Shown in pieces: positions 9,162 to 19,440 of a stretch of 64,000 nt of DNA. A program made the position numbers and the translations under genes. The stretch comes from Neomesorhizobium sp963726065. Its GTDB lineage: Bacteria; Pseudomonadota; Alphaproteobacteria; Rhizobiales; Rhizobiaceae. Location of the stretch: positions 124,001 through 188,000 of the forward strand of contig CAVSAU010000007.1 of assembly GCA_963726065.1 (NCBI GenBank). The letters are read 5' to 3'. The stretch's first letter is position 1; each line of letters begins with the position of its first letter. The notes beneath the pieces are model-generated. The model saw only the letters and a list, made by a program, of their open reading frames with translations. It was not told the origin of the DNA and made no database searches.

Positions 9162-10701
9162 TCAGTCCATGTGCGCTGCAGGTGCGCCGGCCATGGCCAT
9201 CATCTTCGGCTTGCGCAGCAGCAGCGCCAGCGGGATGGCGCACAGCGTGATGATCATCATCAGCTTGAAATCGTTGACGTAGGAGATCATCAGCGACTGC
9301 TGGTTGACCAGGTTATCGATCTGCGACAGCGCGGTGGGGTCGCCGCCTGCCGCAGCGGGCGACGCAGCCCAAAGGTTCGGGTTAAACGGCGTCATGCCCG
9401 CCGACAGTTCGGCATGATTGATCTGGGTGTTGCGGGTCAAAAGCACCGTCACGATCGAAATGCCTATCGAGGAGCCGAGGTTGCGGACCAGGCTGAACAG
9501 GCTCGCCGCGTCGGTGCGGAAGTGCGGCGCGCAGCGTTGCGAAGGCAACAGTCGACAGTGGCACGAACACCAGCCCAAGGCCCAGGCCCTGAACGATGCC
9601 GCTCTCGATGATGAGGTAGCTGTCCATCTGCGGCGTGAAGCCGGTCATTACAAAGAGCGAATAGGCGGTGAGCATGAGCCCCAGCACCACCAGATAGCGC
9701 GCATCGACCTTCTGGATGATGCGGCCGACGAGGATCATCGAGACCATGGTGCCGACGCCGCGCGGCGCCATGATTAGGCCCGTGGTGATGGTCGGGTAGT
9801 TGAAGATGCGCGACAGCATCGGCGGCAGCAGCGCCAGGCTGGCGAGCAAAATGATGCCGACGACGAAAATGAACACCAGGCCAGTGACGAAATTCCGGTC
9901 GGCGAAGATTTTCGGATCGATGAAGGGATTTTTCGCAGTCATCGTGTGCACGACGAAAACCCAGAAACCGGTGAGCGCGAGACCGAGCTCGATCCAGATT
10001 TCGGCGGCCGAGAACCAGTCGACCTCAGCCCCGCGGTCGAGCATCAATTGCAGCGCCCCGACGCCGAGCGAAAGCATGGCGAAGCCGAAGAAATCAAAAC
10101 CGCGCAGACGGGTTGCAATGCTCGGCAGGTAGGCGGCGCAGCCCAGAAACGCGACGATGCCGACCGGCAGGTTGATGAAAAATACCCACCGCCAGTTGAA
10201 GCTCTCGGTCAGCCAGCCGCCCAGCGTCGGCCCGATTATCGGACCGACCATGATGCCGGCGCCCCACAGCGCCATTGCGGAACCGTGGCGCTCCTTGGGA
10301 TTGATGTCGAGCAGGAATGTCTGCGACAGCGGCACGATGGCCGCGCCGAACAGGCCCTGCAGCACCCGGAAGAGGACCATGCTCTCCAGGCTCCACGACA
10401 CGCCGCACAGCATCGACATGACGGTAAAGCCGACGACCGTGGTCAGGAACAGTTCCTTTCGGCCGAAGCGGTCTGCGAGCCAGCCAGTCACCGGCGTCAT
10501 GATCGCCGCAGCGACGATATAGGAAGTCAGCACCCAGTTTATGCTGTCTGGTGACGCGCCGAGATCGCCTGTCATCGTGGGCAGCGCGACGTTGGCAATC
10601 GTGGTGTCGAGCACCTGCATGACGGTCGCCAGCATGATCGAAATGGTGATCAGGCCGCGATGCGCGACTTTGTTCGGGTCGACCCCGGCTGGCTGTGCCA
10701 T
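9162..10701 (-). CDS. emrB: DHA2-family multidrug efflux MFS transporter EmrB (frameshifted consensus)
   Basis: About 510 residues after correction, with 14 membrane segments expected for the DHA2/EmrB family. Motif C-like glycines and the antiporter segment (DTTIANVALPTM; WVLTSYIVAAAIMTPVTGWL) are clear. The frame breaks once, at 9531/9532, where ctGC-gcg carries both Leu wobble bases. Removing either base joins STVAFATL to APHFRTDAASLFSLVRNLG. EmrB pumps hydrophobic drugs through the adaptor EmrA and an outer-membrane channel. It is the last gene of a marR-emrA-emrB operon, 23 nt after emrA. Confidence 0.88.
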
Positions 10702-10724
10702 GGCTTCGGCTTCTCAGGATGGTG

Positions 10725-11888
10725 TTACTCGGCGGCGTTGGCCGCTCCGAATATCTTCGGCCAGCCGCGGCTGACGCCGGTATCGACGGTGACCGATGCG
10801 CTCATCCCGGTGCGCAGGGCGACGTTCGCATCCGGATCGTCGACCTTCAGCCGCACGGGAATGCGCTGTGTCACCTTCACCCAGTTGCCGGTGGCGTTCT
10901 GCGCCGGCAGCAGCGAAAATTCCGCCCCGGTGCCTGCGCCTATGCTTTGCACGGTCGCGTGGAAAGGACGGCCGGGATAGGTGTCGAGCGTGATGTCGGC
11001 GCTCTGGCCAGGCTTCATGTTGGTGAGCTGGGTTTCCTTGAAATTCGCCTCGACCCAGGTGTCGCCGGTCTCGACCAACGAGAACACAGGCGTGCCGGCT
11101 GCAACAAACTGGCCGACCTTAACCGAAGAAGCCTGTGCGACCATGCCGCTGGCGGGCGCGCGGACAGTCGTCTGCGCGAGGTCGTAGGCGGCCTTGTCGC
11201 GGGCGGCCAGCGCCTGCAGAACGGCGGGGTGCTTGTCGGTTTCAATATCGGGATCGCCGCCAAGTGCCGCGCGTGCGCTGGCGATGCCCTGGCGGGCCGC
11301 CGTCTGCTCCTCGCGCGCCTTGTCGAGATCGCGCCGCGCCTCGTCGAGCGCCGACTGCGTGTTGATGCCCTTGCCGGCAAGGTCGGTGGCGCGATCGAAC
11401 TGCGCCTTGGCATAGTCGACCTCGCCATTGGCAATGCTTTCCTGCGCAATTGCCTGGCTGTAGGCGGCGCGCAGCTGCTCGACGCTGAGGCGCGCGGCCG
11501 CAAGCGACGCATCGGCCTGGGACAAAGCGATGCGGTAAGGCTCGGCATCGACCATGAACAGCACGTCGCCGGCCTTCACGATCGCATTGTCCGCCACCGA
11601 AACATCGGTGATGCGGCCGGCGGCTTCCGAGGTAATCGTCACCCTGGCCTGGCGCAGATTGGCGTTTTCGGTTTCCTGATAGCGCCCACCGGTCACCCAG
11701 ACATAAGCGCCGCCGGCGATCAGCGCGAGCGGCAGTGCCGCCATCACCAGGAAACGGCCGCCGCGCCGCTTCTTCTTCAGCGCGGGCAGGATTTCCGGCG
11801 CCTGCACCGGCGTCATCGCCAGCGGCGGCGCTTCATTCAGAACCTTCACATCCGGCGCGTTCTTGTCCATTTTCGACACGGCATTCAT
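10725..11888 (-). CDS. emrA: HlyD/EmrA-family membrane fusion protein
   Basis: 387 residues. A short cytoplasmic N-terminus is followed by one membrane segment near residues 45-65 (LVMAALPLALIAGGAYVWV). Then come the biotinyl-lipoyl-like half (VTGGRYQETENANLRQARV), a long alpha-hairpin (residues about 110-220) and a beta-barrel half (VKVGQFVAAGTPVFSLVETG). It bridges EmrB to the outer-membrane channel in the periplasm. Its start overlaps the marR stop by 4 nt (ATGA), showing translational coupling. Confidence 0.9.
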   Translation of the reverse strand: MNAVSKMDKNAPDVKVLNEAPPLAMTPVQAPEILPALKKKRRGGRFLVMAALPLALIAGGAYVWVTGGRYQETENANLRQARVTITSEAAGRITDVSVADNAIVKAGDVLFMVDAEPYRIALSQADASLAAARLSVEQLRAAYSQAIAQESIANGEVDYAKAQFDRATDLAGKGINTQSALDEARRDLDKAREEQTAARQGIASARAALGGDPDIETDKHPAVLQALAARDKAAYDLAQTTVRAPASGMVAQASSVKVGQFVAAGTPVFSLVETGDTWVEANFKETQLTNMKPGQSADITLDTYPGRPFHATVQSIGAGTGAEFSLLPAQNATGNWVKVTQRIPVRLKVDDPDANVALRTGMSASVTVDTGVSRGWPKIFGAANAAE

Positions 11889-12373
11889 GCTGCGGAACCC
11901 TTCAATGCACTCAATTCAGTCTCAGCAGCTGCTTCGGCGACCGAGAGATTTTCTACGATCGTGGCAAGGCCATGGATCGTTATCAGGCGTTCTTCCGGCG
12001 AGAGTCCCGCCATCGCCTGCTCGAACACTTCGCCGGCGACGCCTTTCACCGCCTGGAATGTCTTGCGGCTCTTCTCGGTCGGAAAAATCATCCTGACCCG
12101 GCGATCGCCAGCGTCCTGGCGCCGCTCGACCCAGCCGCTTTCTTCCATGCGGTCGAGCAGCCGCGACACGCTGATCGGCTCGATTTCGAGCAGTTCCGCG
12201 AGCCTTGCCTGCGTCTGTCCTTCTTCCTTCACCAAGCGGACCATGAGCCGCCATTGCGCCGCCGAAAGGCCATGTGCGGCTCCGAGTGTTTCGAAGCGCT
12301 TGCGCATAAGCCTTGCCGCGTCGTGGATGAGAAAGCCCAGTCGTTCGGTGCCGTCCAATTTCATGAGCGGCAT
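11885..12373 (-). CDS. MarR-family transcriptional regulator of the emrAB operon
   Basis: 162 residues with a winged helix typical of MarR: recognition region LAELLEIEPISVSRLLDRMEE and wing DRRVRMIFPTEK. It is first in the operon and overlaps emrA, the same layout as emrRAB (mprA) of other proteobacteria, so it most likely represses the pump until a drug-like ligand binds. A perfect 14-bp palindrome lies 5 nt before the ATG. An alternative start is ATG 12364. Neither start has a clear ribosome site, so the transcript may be nearly leaderless. Confidence 0.9.
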   Translation of the reverse strand: MPLMKLDGTERLGFLIHDAARLMRKRFETLGAAHGLSAAQWRLMVRLVKEEGQTQARLAELLEIEPISVSRLLDRMEESGWVERRQDAGDRRVRMIFPTEKSRKTFQAVKGVAGEVFEQAMAGLSPEERLITIHGLATIVENLSVAEAAAETELSALKGSAA

Positions 12374-12378
12374 ATATT

Positions 12379-12392
12379 ATAAGCGTGCTTAT
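12379..12392. promoter_or_regulatory. Probable MarR operator upstream of marR-emrA-emrB
   Basis: The palindrome ATAAGC-GT-GCTTAT has 6-bp perfect arms and lies immediately upstream of the marR start codon. MarR proteins commonly autoregulate through such palindromes; assignment here is by position and symmetry only. Confidence 0.6.
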
Positions 12393-12532
12393 CATTCAAG
12401 GGTTCGACGGTCGATCACGCCCTCGTGATCGCTTTTCTGTCGCAGCCTTCGGTGGTCGAGCCCAGCTTCCGCGGCCTGGAATAACAGCCGCCCTGCCCCG
12501 TTCTTCCGGCAGTCCCGCCATGGAGAACCCTG

Positions 12533-13244
12533 ATGTTTCACTTCCGGAAAAGCCTTTTGTCGATCCGTTTTCTCTGCCGCCCCGAAGACCGCGACGTGAT
12601 CGCGCCACCGGTGCCTGCTAAGACAATCCTGCCGGACTGGTTCCGGAAATTGCCCGCGGTGGACCAAAGAGCGCTTTCTGCCACCAACAATGGCCTCACC
12701 GTCAAACGTTGCATGCCTTTCCTTGATGCAATGACTGCGGGATGGATCCTGCCGCTTGCCGCGACGGTGCGTCTCGACATCAAGGACGGCGGCAGCATCG
12801 TCGATGCCGGATGGGAGTTCGATCGGGTGATGGTGAGCAACCACGGCCCGCACCAGGTGGCCGGCAATCCCAAAGAACCCAGCCCGCCCTGCAAATTCCA
12901 CAATCACTGGACGATCACGCACACCACCGGGCTGGAGCTGCCTGTTCGTGCCGCCGCTAAACCGGCCGGCCCAGCCATTCGAATGCATCGCCGGAGTTGT
13001 CGATACCGACACCTATGCCGCGCACATCCACTTTCCCTTCTTCGCCACGGCGCCGGACGGCCTCCATGTCATCGAAAAGGGAACGCCGCTGGTGCAGGTC
13101 ATTCCGTTTCGCCGCGACAGCCTGTCGATGAAAGCCGAGATCCGCGCCGAGGAAGCCAGCGAAGCGATGGATCGCGAAACCATGCACCGCAACACGATCG
13201 CCGGCGAAGGCTGGTACCGGAAATGGGCGCGCGCCGCGCGCTAG
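12533..13244 (+). CDS. Conserved phage-type protein, possibly DUF6065-like (frameshifted consensus)
   Basis: About 236 residues after correction. The frame breaks at 12931/12932 (ggGC-tgg, both Gly wobble bases). Joined, the reading passes through WTITHTTGWSCLFVPPLNRP and IAGVVDTDTYAAHIHFPFF. These resemble segments of conserved hypothetical proteins that I recall from bacteria and phages (GxSCLF, PPLNR, VVDTDTY, FPF). The exact family name is uncertain and the function unknown. The ATG follows GGAG with 7-nt spacing. The TAG stop is part of the following repeat. Confidence 0.6.
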
Positions 13245-13340
13245 AGCATTTTGCAGCCAAATGGAATCATTTGGTCCCGCATGAATGCGGCAAACAACGG
13301 TAGAGCGAGTTGCCGGTTCTGAAAGAACCGCAACCGCTCT
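13242..13340. repeat. Rhizobial intergenic mosaic element, module B, copy 2
   Basis: Same module as at 6179. It starts TAGAGCATTTTGCAGCCAA, has the internal palindrome CCAAATGGAATCATTTGG, and ends with AGAGCG...CCGCTCT arms. The opening TAG is the stop codon of the preceding gene. Confidence 0.75.
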
Positions 13341-13364
13341 AGATCACCCGGTTGCCGGACATGA

Positions 13365-13388
13365 AACGGGGGCCAGATGGCCCCCGTT
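13365..13388. terminator. Terminator shared by convergent genes
   Basis: The perfect stem AACGGGGGCC (13365-13374) pairs with GGCCCCCGTT (13379-13388) around the loop AGAT. It lies 20 nt past the stop of the leftward NSSS-repeat gene and may also stop rightward transcription. Confidence 0.7.
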
Positions 13389-13407
13389 CTTTGTTGCTCG
13401 CCGAAAG

Positions 13408-13767
13408 TTAGCGTTTGTAGCGCCAGCCGCGCGCGCGGTCCGAGCTGTTCGAATTGGAATTGGACGAACTGTTCGACGACGAGTTCGAACTTGAGTTGCT
13501 GGACGAGTTCGAGCTGGAGTTGGACGAGCTGTTCGATGACGAATTCGAGCTCGAATTGCTCGAAGAGTTCGAACTGGAATTGCTCGACGAATTCGACGAA
13601 CTGTTACCGGCAACGATGATCGCACCGTCGCTGTGGCTGGTCACCATGTTGGCTGGACGCTCGGCATCGATCGATGGCGCGGCATACGGTTTTGCTTGCG
13701 CGGCAGTGCCGGCGACAGCCGCGATTCCCGCCACGAGAGCAGACGCAAACATTCTGGAATTGATCAT
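13408..13767 (-). CDS. Secreted protein with 12 tandem Asn-Ser-Ser-Ser repeats
   Basis: 119 residues. The start at 13767 follows GGAG. Residues 1-25 form a signal peptide (MINSRMFASALVAGIAAVAG, cleavage after AQA). A short segment ending AIIVAG is followed by exactly 12 NSSS units, then NSNSNSS and a basic tail ending WRYKR. Within the repeat, Ser uses TCG, TCC, TCA, TCT, AGC and AGT in mixed order, so the DNA itself is far less repetitive than the protein. A sigma-type promoter motif (GGAAT-N16-CGTT) lies about 45 nt upstream, matching one before the S8 protease gene. I know no function for such a protein; an exported, flexible, possibly surface-associated linker is a guess. Confidence 0.75.
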   Translation of the reverse strand: MINSRMFASALVAGIAAVAGTAAQAKPYAAPSIDAERPANMVTSHSDGAIIVAGNSSSNSSSNSSSNSSSNSSSNSSSNSSSNSSSNSSSNSSSNSSSNSSSNSNSNSSDRARGWRYKR

Positions 13768-13810
13768 GGGATTTACTCCTTTGCATCGGACCGGGGGTGG
13801 CCCGGCGGAG

Positions 13811-13836
13811 TAACGGGCGGGGTCCGACCTTATTCC
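13811..13836 (-). promoter_or_regulatory. ECF/EcfG-type promoter before the NSSS-repeat gene
   Basis: On the minus strand GGAAT (13836-13832) is separated by exactly 16 nt from CGTTA (13815-13811). This matches the form of alphaproteobacterial EcfG promoters (GGAAC-N16/17-CGTT) and the motif upstream of the S8 protease gene at 15211. Confidence 0.55.
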
Positions 13837-13865
13837 ATGCCAAAAAAGCGAGAACCCAGCGGCGG

Positions 13866-14645
13866 CTATTTCGCGGCGATGGCGCGCAGCAGCGTAGCCT
13901 CCTCGGCGGCCTCCATAGGCGCCTTGGCATCGATGGCAGTCAGATAGGCGTCGAGCGCTTCGGTCGATGAGGCCGGCGCATAGCCCGCATCGGTGCCCGG
14001 CGCGACAACGGCAAAACTGAAGCGCCATGTTTCGGCCTGGCGGCACGCGACGGAAATCACCGTCGAACGGTCTGGAGAATCGACTTCGAACTCACGGCAT
14101 ACAACTCCGGCGCTGTCGCGGAACGTAGCAATCGCCCGGAAACGCTGGCTGGGGGCAAGCTGCTTCTCCTGGCCGGATGCCACCGTCGCCAACGCCTGGG
14201 AAAGCGCCGTGCTGTCGATCCCGGCGACCTGCAGGCCGCTTTGTTCGCCGACAGGAGAGAGCGCCAGCCAATATCCGTAGAGGCCGCCGATCAAGGCGGC
14301 GATCGAGGCGGCGATCGGCAACATCCATTGACGCGTGGAGACGTTCCTGGGCACTGCGGGGCGCAGCGGGATGATTTTCACGGATGGTGGAACCGCGGCC
14401 TCACGCGTCTGTTTTTCCCGGACCATGCGTTCGACGGCCGTGACAAGCTTCTCCGGCACAGGTTCGTCGAGCAGCGGCTTCAGCGCGTTCTTGGCCTCAG
14501 CCCGCGTTTCGATGAAGAGACCGACCCGAGCGACCAGATCATCGTCGGTCTCCATAGCCGCTTCGATAGCGGCGGAAGCCTGCGGGTCGAGTTCTCCGTC
14601 GGCGAAGCGCATCAGCATTTCGTCTGGAAAATCCGGCTTTGTCAT
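13866..14645 (-). CDS. Anti-sigma factor, membrane-anchored
   Basis: 259 residues. The N-terminal cytoplasmic domain (residues 1-105) begins PDFPDEMLMRFADGELDP, the helical opening typical of anti-sigma domains. I do not see the full HxxxCxxC zinc motif, so it is the zinc-free type. One membrane segment follows at about residues 107-127 (WMLPIAASIAALIGGLYGYWL), then a periplasmic domain of about 130 residues. Its ATG overlaps the sigma-factor stop by one base, the usual coupling of an anti-sigma with its cognate sigma. Confidence 0.8.
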   Translation of the reverse strand: MTKPDFPDEMLMRFADGELDPQASAAIEAAMETDDDLVARVGLFIETRAEAKNALKPLLDEPVPEKLVTAVERMVREKQTREAAVPPSVKIIPLRPAVPRNVSTRQWMLPIAASIAALIGGLYGYWLALSPVGEQSGLQVAGIDSTALSQALATVASGQEKQLAPSQRFRAIATFRDSAGVVCREFEVDSPDRSTVISVACRQAETWRFSFAVVAPGTDAGYAPASSTEALDAYLTAIDAKAPMEAAEEATLLRAIAAK

Positions 14646-15187
14646 TATGCGTTACCTTTCATGACGCCAGAACGTGCGGGCGCCGCCGATATTCCGGCCG
14701 CCGATGCCAAATTCTGCCGGGCTCGCGCCAGCCGGCTCATCACCGTACCGATGGGAATGTCGAGCACTTCGGCCGTCTGGCGATAGGAAAAGTCCTCGAC
14801 GCAGACCAGGAGCAGCACTTCACGCTGTTCGTCTGGCAGATCGCCGATGGCGTCGGCGACACTTCTCAGTGTCATCCTCGCTTCGACCTCGCGCTCGCCG
14901 GAGACGGCGCCTGCAATATCCTGGCGCACGGAAATATCCTCCTCGACGCCGGCGGTCTTGCGCTTGCGCACCATGTCGATCCAGAGATTGCGCAGTATCC
15001 GGAACATCCATGCGTCGAAGCGTGTGCCTGGCTCGAATCGGTCGGCGCTGGCCAGCGCCCGCTCGCAGGCGGTCTGCACGAGATCGTCGGCGACATCGCG
15101 CGACCTGCAAAGCGAGATCGCGAACCCGCGCAGGTTGGGCAAAAAGGCGACCAACAGGTCCTCGACGCGGTCCTTCCTATCGGTCAT
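14645..15187 (-). CDS. ECF RNA polymerase sigma factor
   Basis: 180 residues. Region 2 contains DVADDLVQTACERAL and AWMFRILRNLWIDMVRKRK (core binding and -10 recognition). Region 4 contains LPDEQREVLLL and the helix-turn-helix FSYRQTAEVLDIPIGTVMSR. The start at 15187 (MTDRKDRVEDLL) gives the usual ECF length; an upstream in-frame ATG would add a long unconserved tail. It is coupled to the anti-sigma gene and divergent from the S8 protease. No copy of the shared promoter motif is visible before the sigma gene itself. Confidence 0.92.
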   Translation of the reverse strand: MTDRKDRVEDLLVAFLPNLRGFAISLCRSRDVADDLVQTACERALASADRFEPGTRFDAWMFRILRNLWIDMVRKRKTAGVEEDISVRQDIAGAVSGEREVEARMTLRSVADAIGDLPDEQREVLLLVCVEDFSYRQTAEVLDIPIGTVMSRLARARQNLASAAGISAAPARSGVMKGNA

Positions 15188-15210
15188 GCTGTTGTCCGGT
15201 TTCGATGACG

Positions 15211-15236
15211 GGAATAAAACCCCGCCAGGCCCGTTT
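15211..15236 (+). promoter_or_regulatory. ECF/EcfG-type promoter before the S8 protease gene
   Basis: GGAAT (15211-15215), a 16-nt spacer, then CGTTT (15232-15236), about 79 nt upstream of the protease ATG. It shows the same boxes and identical spacing as the motif before the NSSS-repeat gene. Confidence 0.55.
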
Positions 15237-15314
15237 CGCAAACGCAATCTCTGTTGTCGCGTCGCACCGGATACCGGCTCGGCAGATGGAAAGTCGTTGT
15301 GGGAAGGTCCAAAA

Positions 15315-16727
15315 ATGCAGACATGGCTTTCAACCGGCGGAGCGAAGGTGCTGTGGCGGCTGCTTCTCGCCATAGCGCTGGTCAGCGGCGTTTCCGCCGG
15401 TGATGGGTTCATATCCGAACTGGCCGGCAGCAAAGCCGCCTTCGCCGACGACGACGATGATGATGATGACGCCGGCTCATCGGCAGGAAGCGGCTCGCGT
15501 GGCGGCGACCGCTTGGCCGGGCCAAGGCGGGCCTTGGGTGGGAATTTCCTGCGCGGTCTGCAGAAGCGCCTCGCCCCGCGTCAGCAAAGGCGTGCCACCG
15601 TTCGCCGGCCCTCCCCACCGCCGGCATTGTCGACGCGCGCGACCGACGAAATCGTTGCCGTTGGCCTCACCGTTGACGAGGCAGACGCTCTGCCGGCTGC
15701 CGGCTTCATCGTGATCGAGCGCGCCAGCCTGCAATTTGCCAATTCCGAGATCGTCAAGCTTCGAACCCCGCCGGCTACAACGATCGATGCCACCCGTGAC
15801 CGGTTACGTGCTGTCGCGCCAGGCGCCGACGTGGACTTCAACCATTATTTCCGGCCTGGCCAGGACAGTGTCGATTGCGACGCCAACCATTGCGTCGCGC
15901 CAAATCTTGTTGGATGGCCGCTCGTTGGCGCCATGCCGCCCTCATGCGGTGGCGCGATGGAGATCGGCCTGATCGACACAGCTATCAATCCCGATCACGC
16001 CGCCCTTGCCGGGGACAGGATCGAGGTCATCAGGCTAAGCGGCGGCGACCTGCCCGAATCCGGCCGCCAGCATGGCACCGCCGTCGCGGCGCTGCTTGTT
16101 GGAAGCGCAGGCAGCGCAGCACCCGGGCTCCTGCCGGCGGCGAAGCTGGTAGCCGTCGACGCATTCCATCGCGGCGCCCGCCAGGATGACCGCTCGGAGG
16201 CCTATGATCTCGTCCGCGCCATCGACCTGCTCGCCGGGCGCAAGGTCGATGTCATCAATATGAGCCTGTCGGGACCGGCCAACACGGTGCTGGAGCGGCT
16301 GGTGCGTAAGGCCGGCTCCGAGGTCGTACTGGTCGCTGCCGCCGGAAACCAGGGACCCAAGGCGGAGCCGGTCTACCCTGCTGCCTATGCCGAAGTCTTC
16401 GCCGTAACCGCGGTCGACCGGCGCAAGCAGGCCTACCGCCGCGCCGGCCGCGGCGAACATATCGACCTCGCCGCGCCGGGCGTCGAGGTGTGGACCGCGG
16501 CCTCCATCAGCGGCGGCAGGCCGAAGACCGGCACATCCTTTGCCGCGCCGTTCGTTACCGCCGCAGCCGCACTGGCGAAATCCTCCGGCATGAACGCGGT
16601 CAGCGATATCCACGAGGCGCTCACAAGTGCGGCGGAAGATCTTGGAGACCCCGGCAAAGATCCGGTATTCGGCTGGGGATTGCTCAACGCACGCGCATTG
16701 TGCGAGACACCGGCTCCACGACCCTAG
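15315..16727 (+). CDS. S8 (subtilisin-family) serine protease, secreted
   Basis: 470 residues. The ATG at 15315 follows GGGAAGG; longer in-frame extensions upstream overlap the divergent sigma gene and are rejected. A signal peptide or anchor spans residues about 1-45 and is followed by a run of eight Asp. A prodomain-like segment (residues about 105-200) precedes the catalytic domain. The catalytic triad is visible: Asp221 (GLIDTAIN), His253 (RQHGTAVAALL) and Ser408 (GTSFAAPFV), with the oxyanion Asn in AAAGNQG. It should act outside the cytoplasm. The shared promoter motif suggests induction together with the NSSS-repeat protein, a possible substrate or partner (inference). Confidence 0.88.
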   Translation: MQTWLSTGGAKVLWRLLLAIALVSGVSAGDGFISELAGSKAAFADDDDDDDDAGSSAGSGSRGGDRLAGPRRALGGNFLRGLQKRLAPRQQRRATVRRPSPPPALSTRATDEIVAVGLTVDEADALPAAGFIVIERASLQFANSEIVKLRTPPATTIDATRDRLRAVAPGADVDFNHYFRPGQDSVDCDANHCVAPNLVGWPLVGAMPPSCGGAMEIGLIDTAINPDHAALAGDRIEVIRLSGGDLPESGRQHGTAVAALLVGSAGSAAPGLLPAAKLVAVDAFHRGARQDDRSEAYDLVRAIDLLAGRKVDVINMSLSGPANTVLERLVRKAGSEVVLVAAAGNQGPKAEPVYPAAYAEVFAVTAVDRRKQAYRRAGRGEHIDLAAPGVEVWTAASISGGRPKTGTSFAAPFVTAAAALAKSSGMNAVSDIHEALTSAAEDLGDPGKDPVFGWGLLNARALCETPAPRP

Positions 16728-16807
16728 CACGCCTGATGACGAAATCTTCGCGCCAGCGCGAGGCTTGTTCTTGACTCTGCAAACCCCACAGCCTATCTCA
16801 CCGCCAC

Positions 16808-16838
16808 GATTAGCACTCCTCTTAGGTGAGTGCTAATC
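16808..16838. promoter_or_regulatory. CIRCE element (HrcA operator) of groESL
   Basis: Perfect consensus TTAGCACTC-N9-GAGTGCTAA at 16810-16836, extended by GA/TC at both ends. It lies 62 nt upstream of the groES start, where HrcA represses heat-shock transcription in alphaproteobacteria. Confidence 0.97.
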
Positions 16839-16898
16839 GTTGTCCGGTCTGCCGGACGGAGGAACCTTCTCAACACGTCCCAATCGAGGATAGCAAAA

Positions 16899-17195
16899 AT
16901 GGCAAAGTCGAAGTTCCGCCCGCTTCATGACCGCGTGGTCGTTCGCCGGGTCGAATCCGAAGAGAAGACCAAAGGCGGGATCATCATCCCCGATACCGCG
17001 AAGGAAAAGCCGCAGGAAGGCGAGATCATCGCCGTCGGTTCCGGCGCCCGCGATGAAGCCGGCAAGCTCGTTCCGCTCGACGTCAAGGCAGGCGATCGCG
17101 TCCTGTTCGGCAAGTGGTCCGGCACCGAGGTGAAGCTCAATGGCGAAGACCTTCTGATCATGAAGGAATCCGACATCATGGGCATCATCGGCTGA
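16899..17195 (+). CDS. groES: Co-chaperonin GroES
   Basis: 98 residues, full family length. It starts MAKSKFRPLHDRVVVRRVE and contains the mobile-loop region EEKTKGGIIIPDTAKEKPQEG that contacts GroEL. As a heptameric lid it closes the GroEL folding chamber in the cytoplasm. It is first in a two-gene operon and controlled by the CIRCE element. An in-frame upstream ATG at 16830 falls inside CIRCE and is rejected. Confidence 0.98.
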   Translation: MAKSKFRPLHDRVVVRRVESEEKTKGGIIIPDTAKEKPQEGEIIAVGSGARDEAGKLVPLDVKAGDRVLFGKWSGTEVKLNGEDLLIMKESDIMGIIG

Positions 17196-17254
17196 TTTCC
17201 ATTCACCCCGCACCATCAATCTGAATTTCGGGCTCAACGCCCAGGAGCACAAAA

Positions 17255-18907
<1,653 letters not shown>

Positions 18908-18942
18908 TCCAGCCACGCCAGTTTCTCATGCAAGCATACGGA

Positions 18943-18967
18943 AAGGGCGCTGAAAGGCGCCCTTTTT
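18943..18967 (+). terminator. Rho-independent terminator of groESL
   Basis: The stem AAGGGCGC (18943-18950) pairs with GCGCCCTT (18957-18964) and is followed by a T-run. It lies 35 nt after the groEL stop. Confidence 0.88.
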
Positions 18968-19047
18968 GTTTGAACTGAATGCGGCCAGCCGCGCACTCTG
19001 CGATCCCCGCCAACTCCGGGAAATCGCGGACCGAGGCGTCCAACTGG

Positions 19048-19440
19048 CTAAGCGCCCCGCATCTCCGTGACCACCGCCGACGGCACCGCCCTTGCGGCGT
19101 TCTGCGTCAAGAATGACACCAGCAGCAAGCCAACGCCGATCAGCGCCGGCGGATAGCCGCCGTCGCCCGCATTGATGTGTGCGGACGCGGCCAGAAGCAG
19201 GTGGAAGAACATGCCGGCGTAGGCGAGTTCGGCCAGCCACACTGGCCTGCGCACAAGAATCGCCAGCACGCCGAGCGGCTTGACCACGATCAGCACCCAG
19301 ATGATGTAGGCGGGAAACCCGAACCCGACGATCGCGGCCTCGGCGCCCGCGATGTCAGAAAGATAGAAGGTGACGCTGGTGAGATAAAGCAGCGAAACCA
19401 GCACTGTGCTGGCCCAGTACGCAATCGTCGTGATGTTCAT
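19048..19440 (-). CDS. DoxX-like (DoxX_2) small membrane protein
   Basis: 130 residues with four predicted membrane segments. The family pattern is present: YLTSVTFYLSDI, FGFPAYIIWVLIVVKPLGV and ELAYAGMFFHLLLAASAHI. The start at 19440 follows GGAGAG. The much longer open frame that continues upstream is antisense to the citrate synthase gene and is not used. The function of the family is poorly defined (DoxX relatives take part in membrane redox chemistry). It stands alone between groEL and the citrate synthase gene. Confidence 0.85.
   Translation of the reverse strand: MNITTIAYWASTVLVSLLYLTSVTFYLSDIAGAEAAIVGFGFPAYIIWVLIVVKPLGVLAILVRRPVWLAELAYAGMFFHLLLAASAHINAGDGGYPPALIGVGLLLVSFLTQNAARAVPSAVVTEMRGA

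Noticed and set aside
13440..13605. CRISPR-like or satellite DNA repeat
   Set aside because: The repetition is in the protein (NSSS); DNA units vary in codons, have no spacers, and sit in an open frame with a signal peptide.
14847..15314. N-terminal extension of the S8 protease
   Set aside because: The open frame runs through the antisense of the sigma gene; ATG 15315 has a ribosome site and starts a proper signal peptide.
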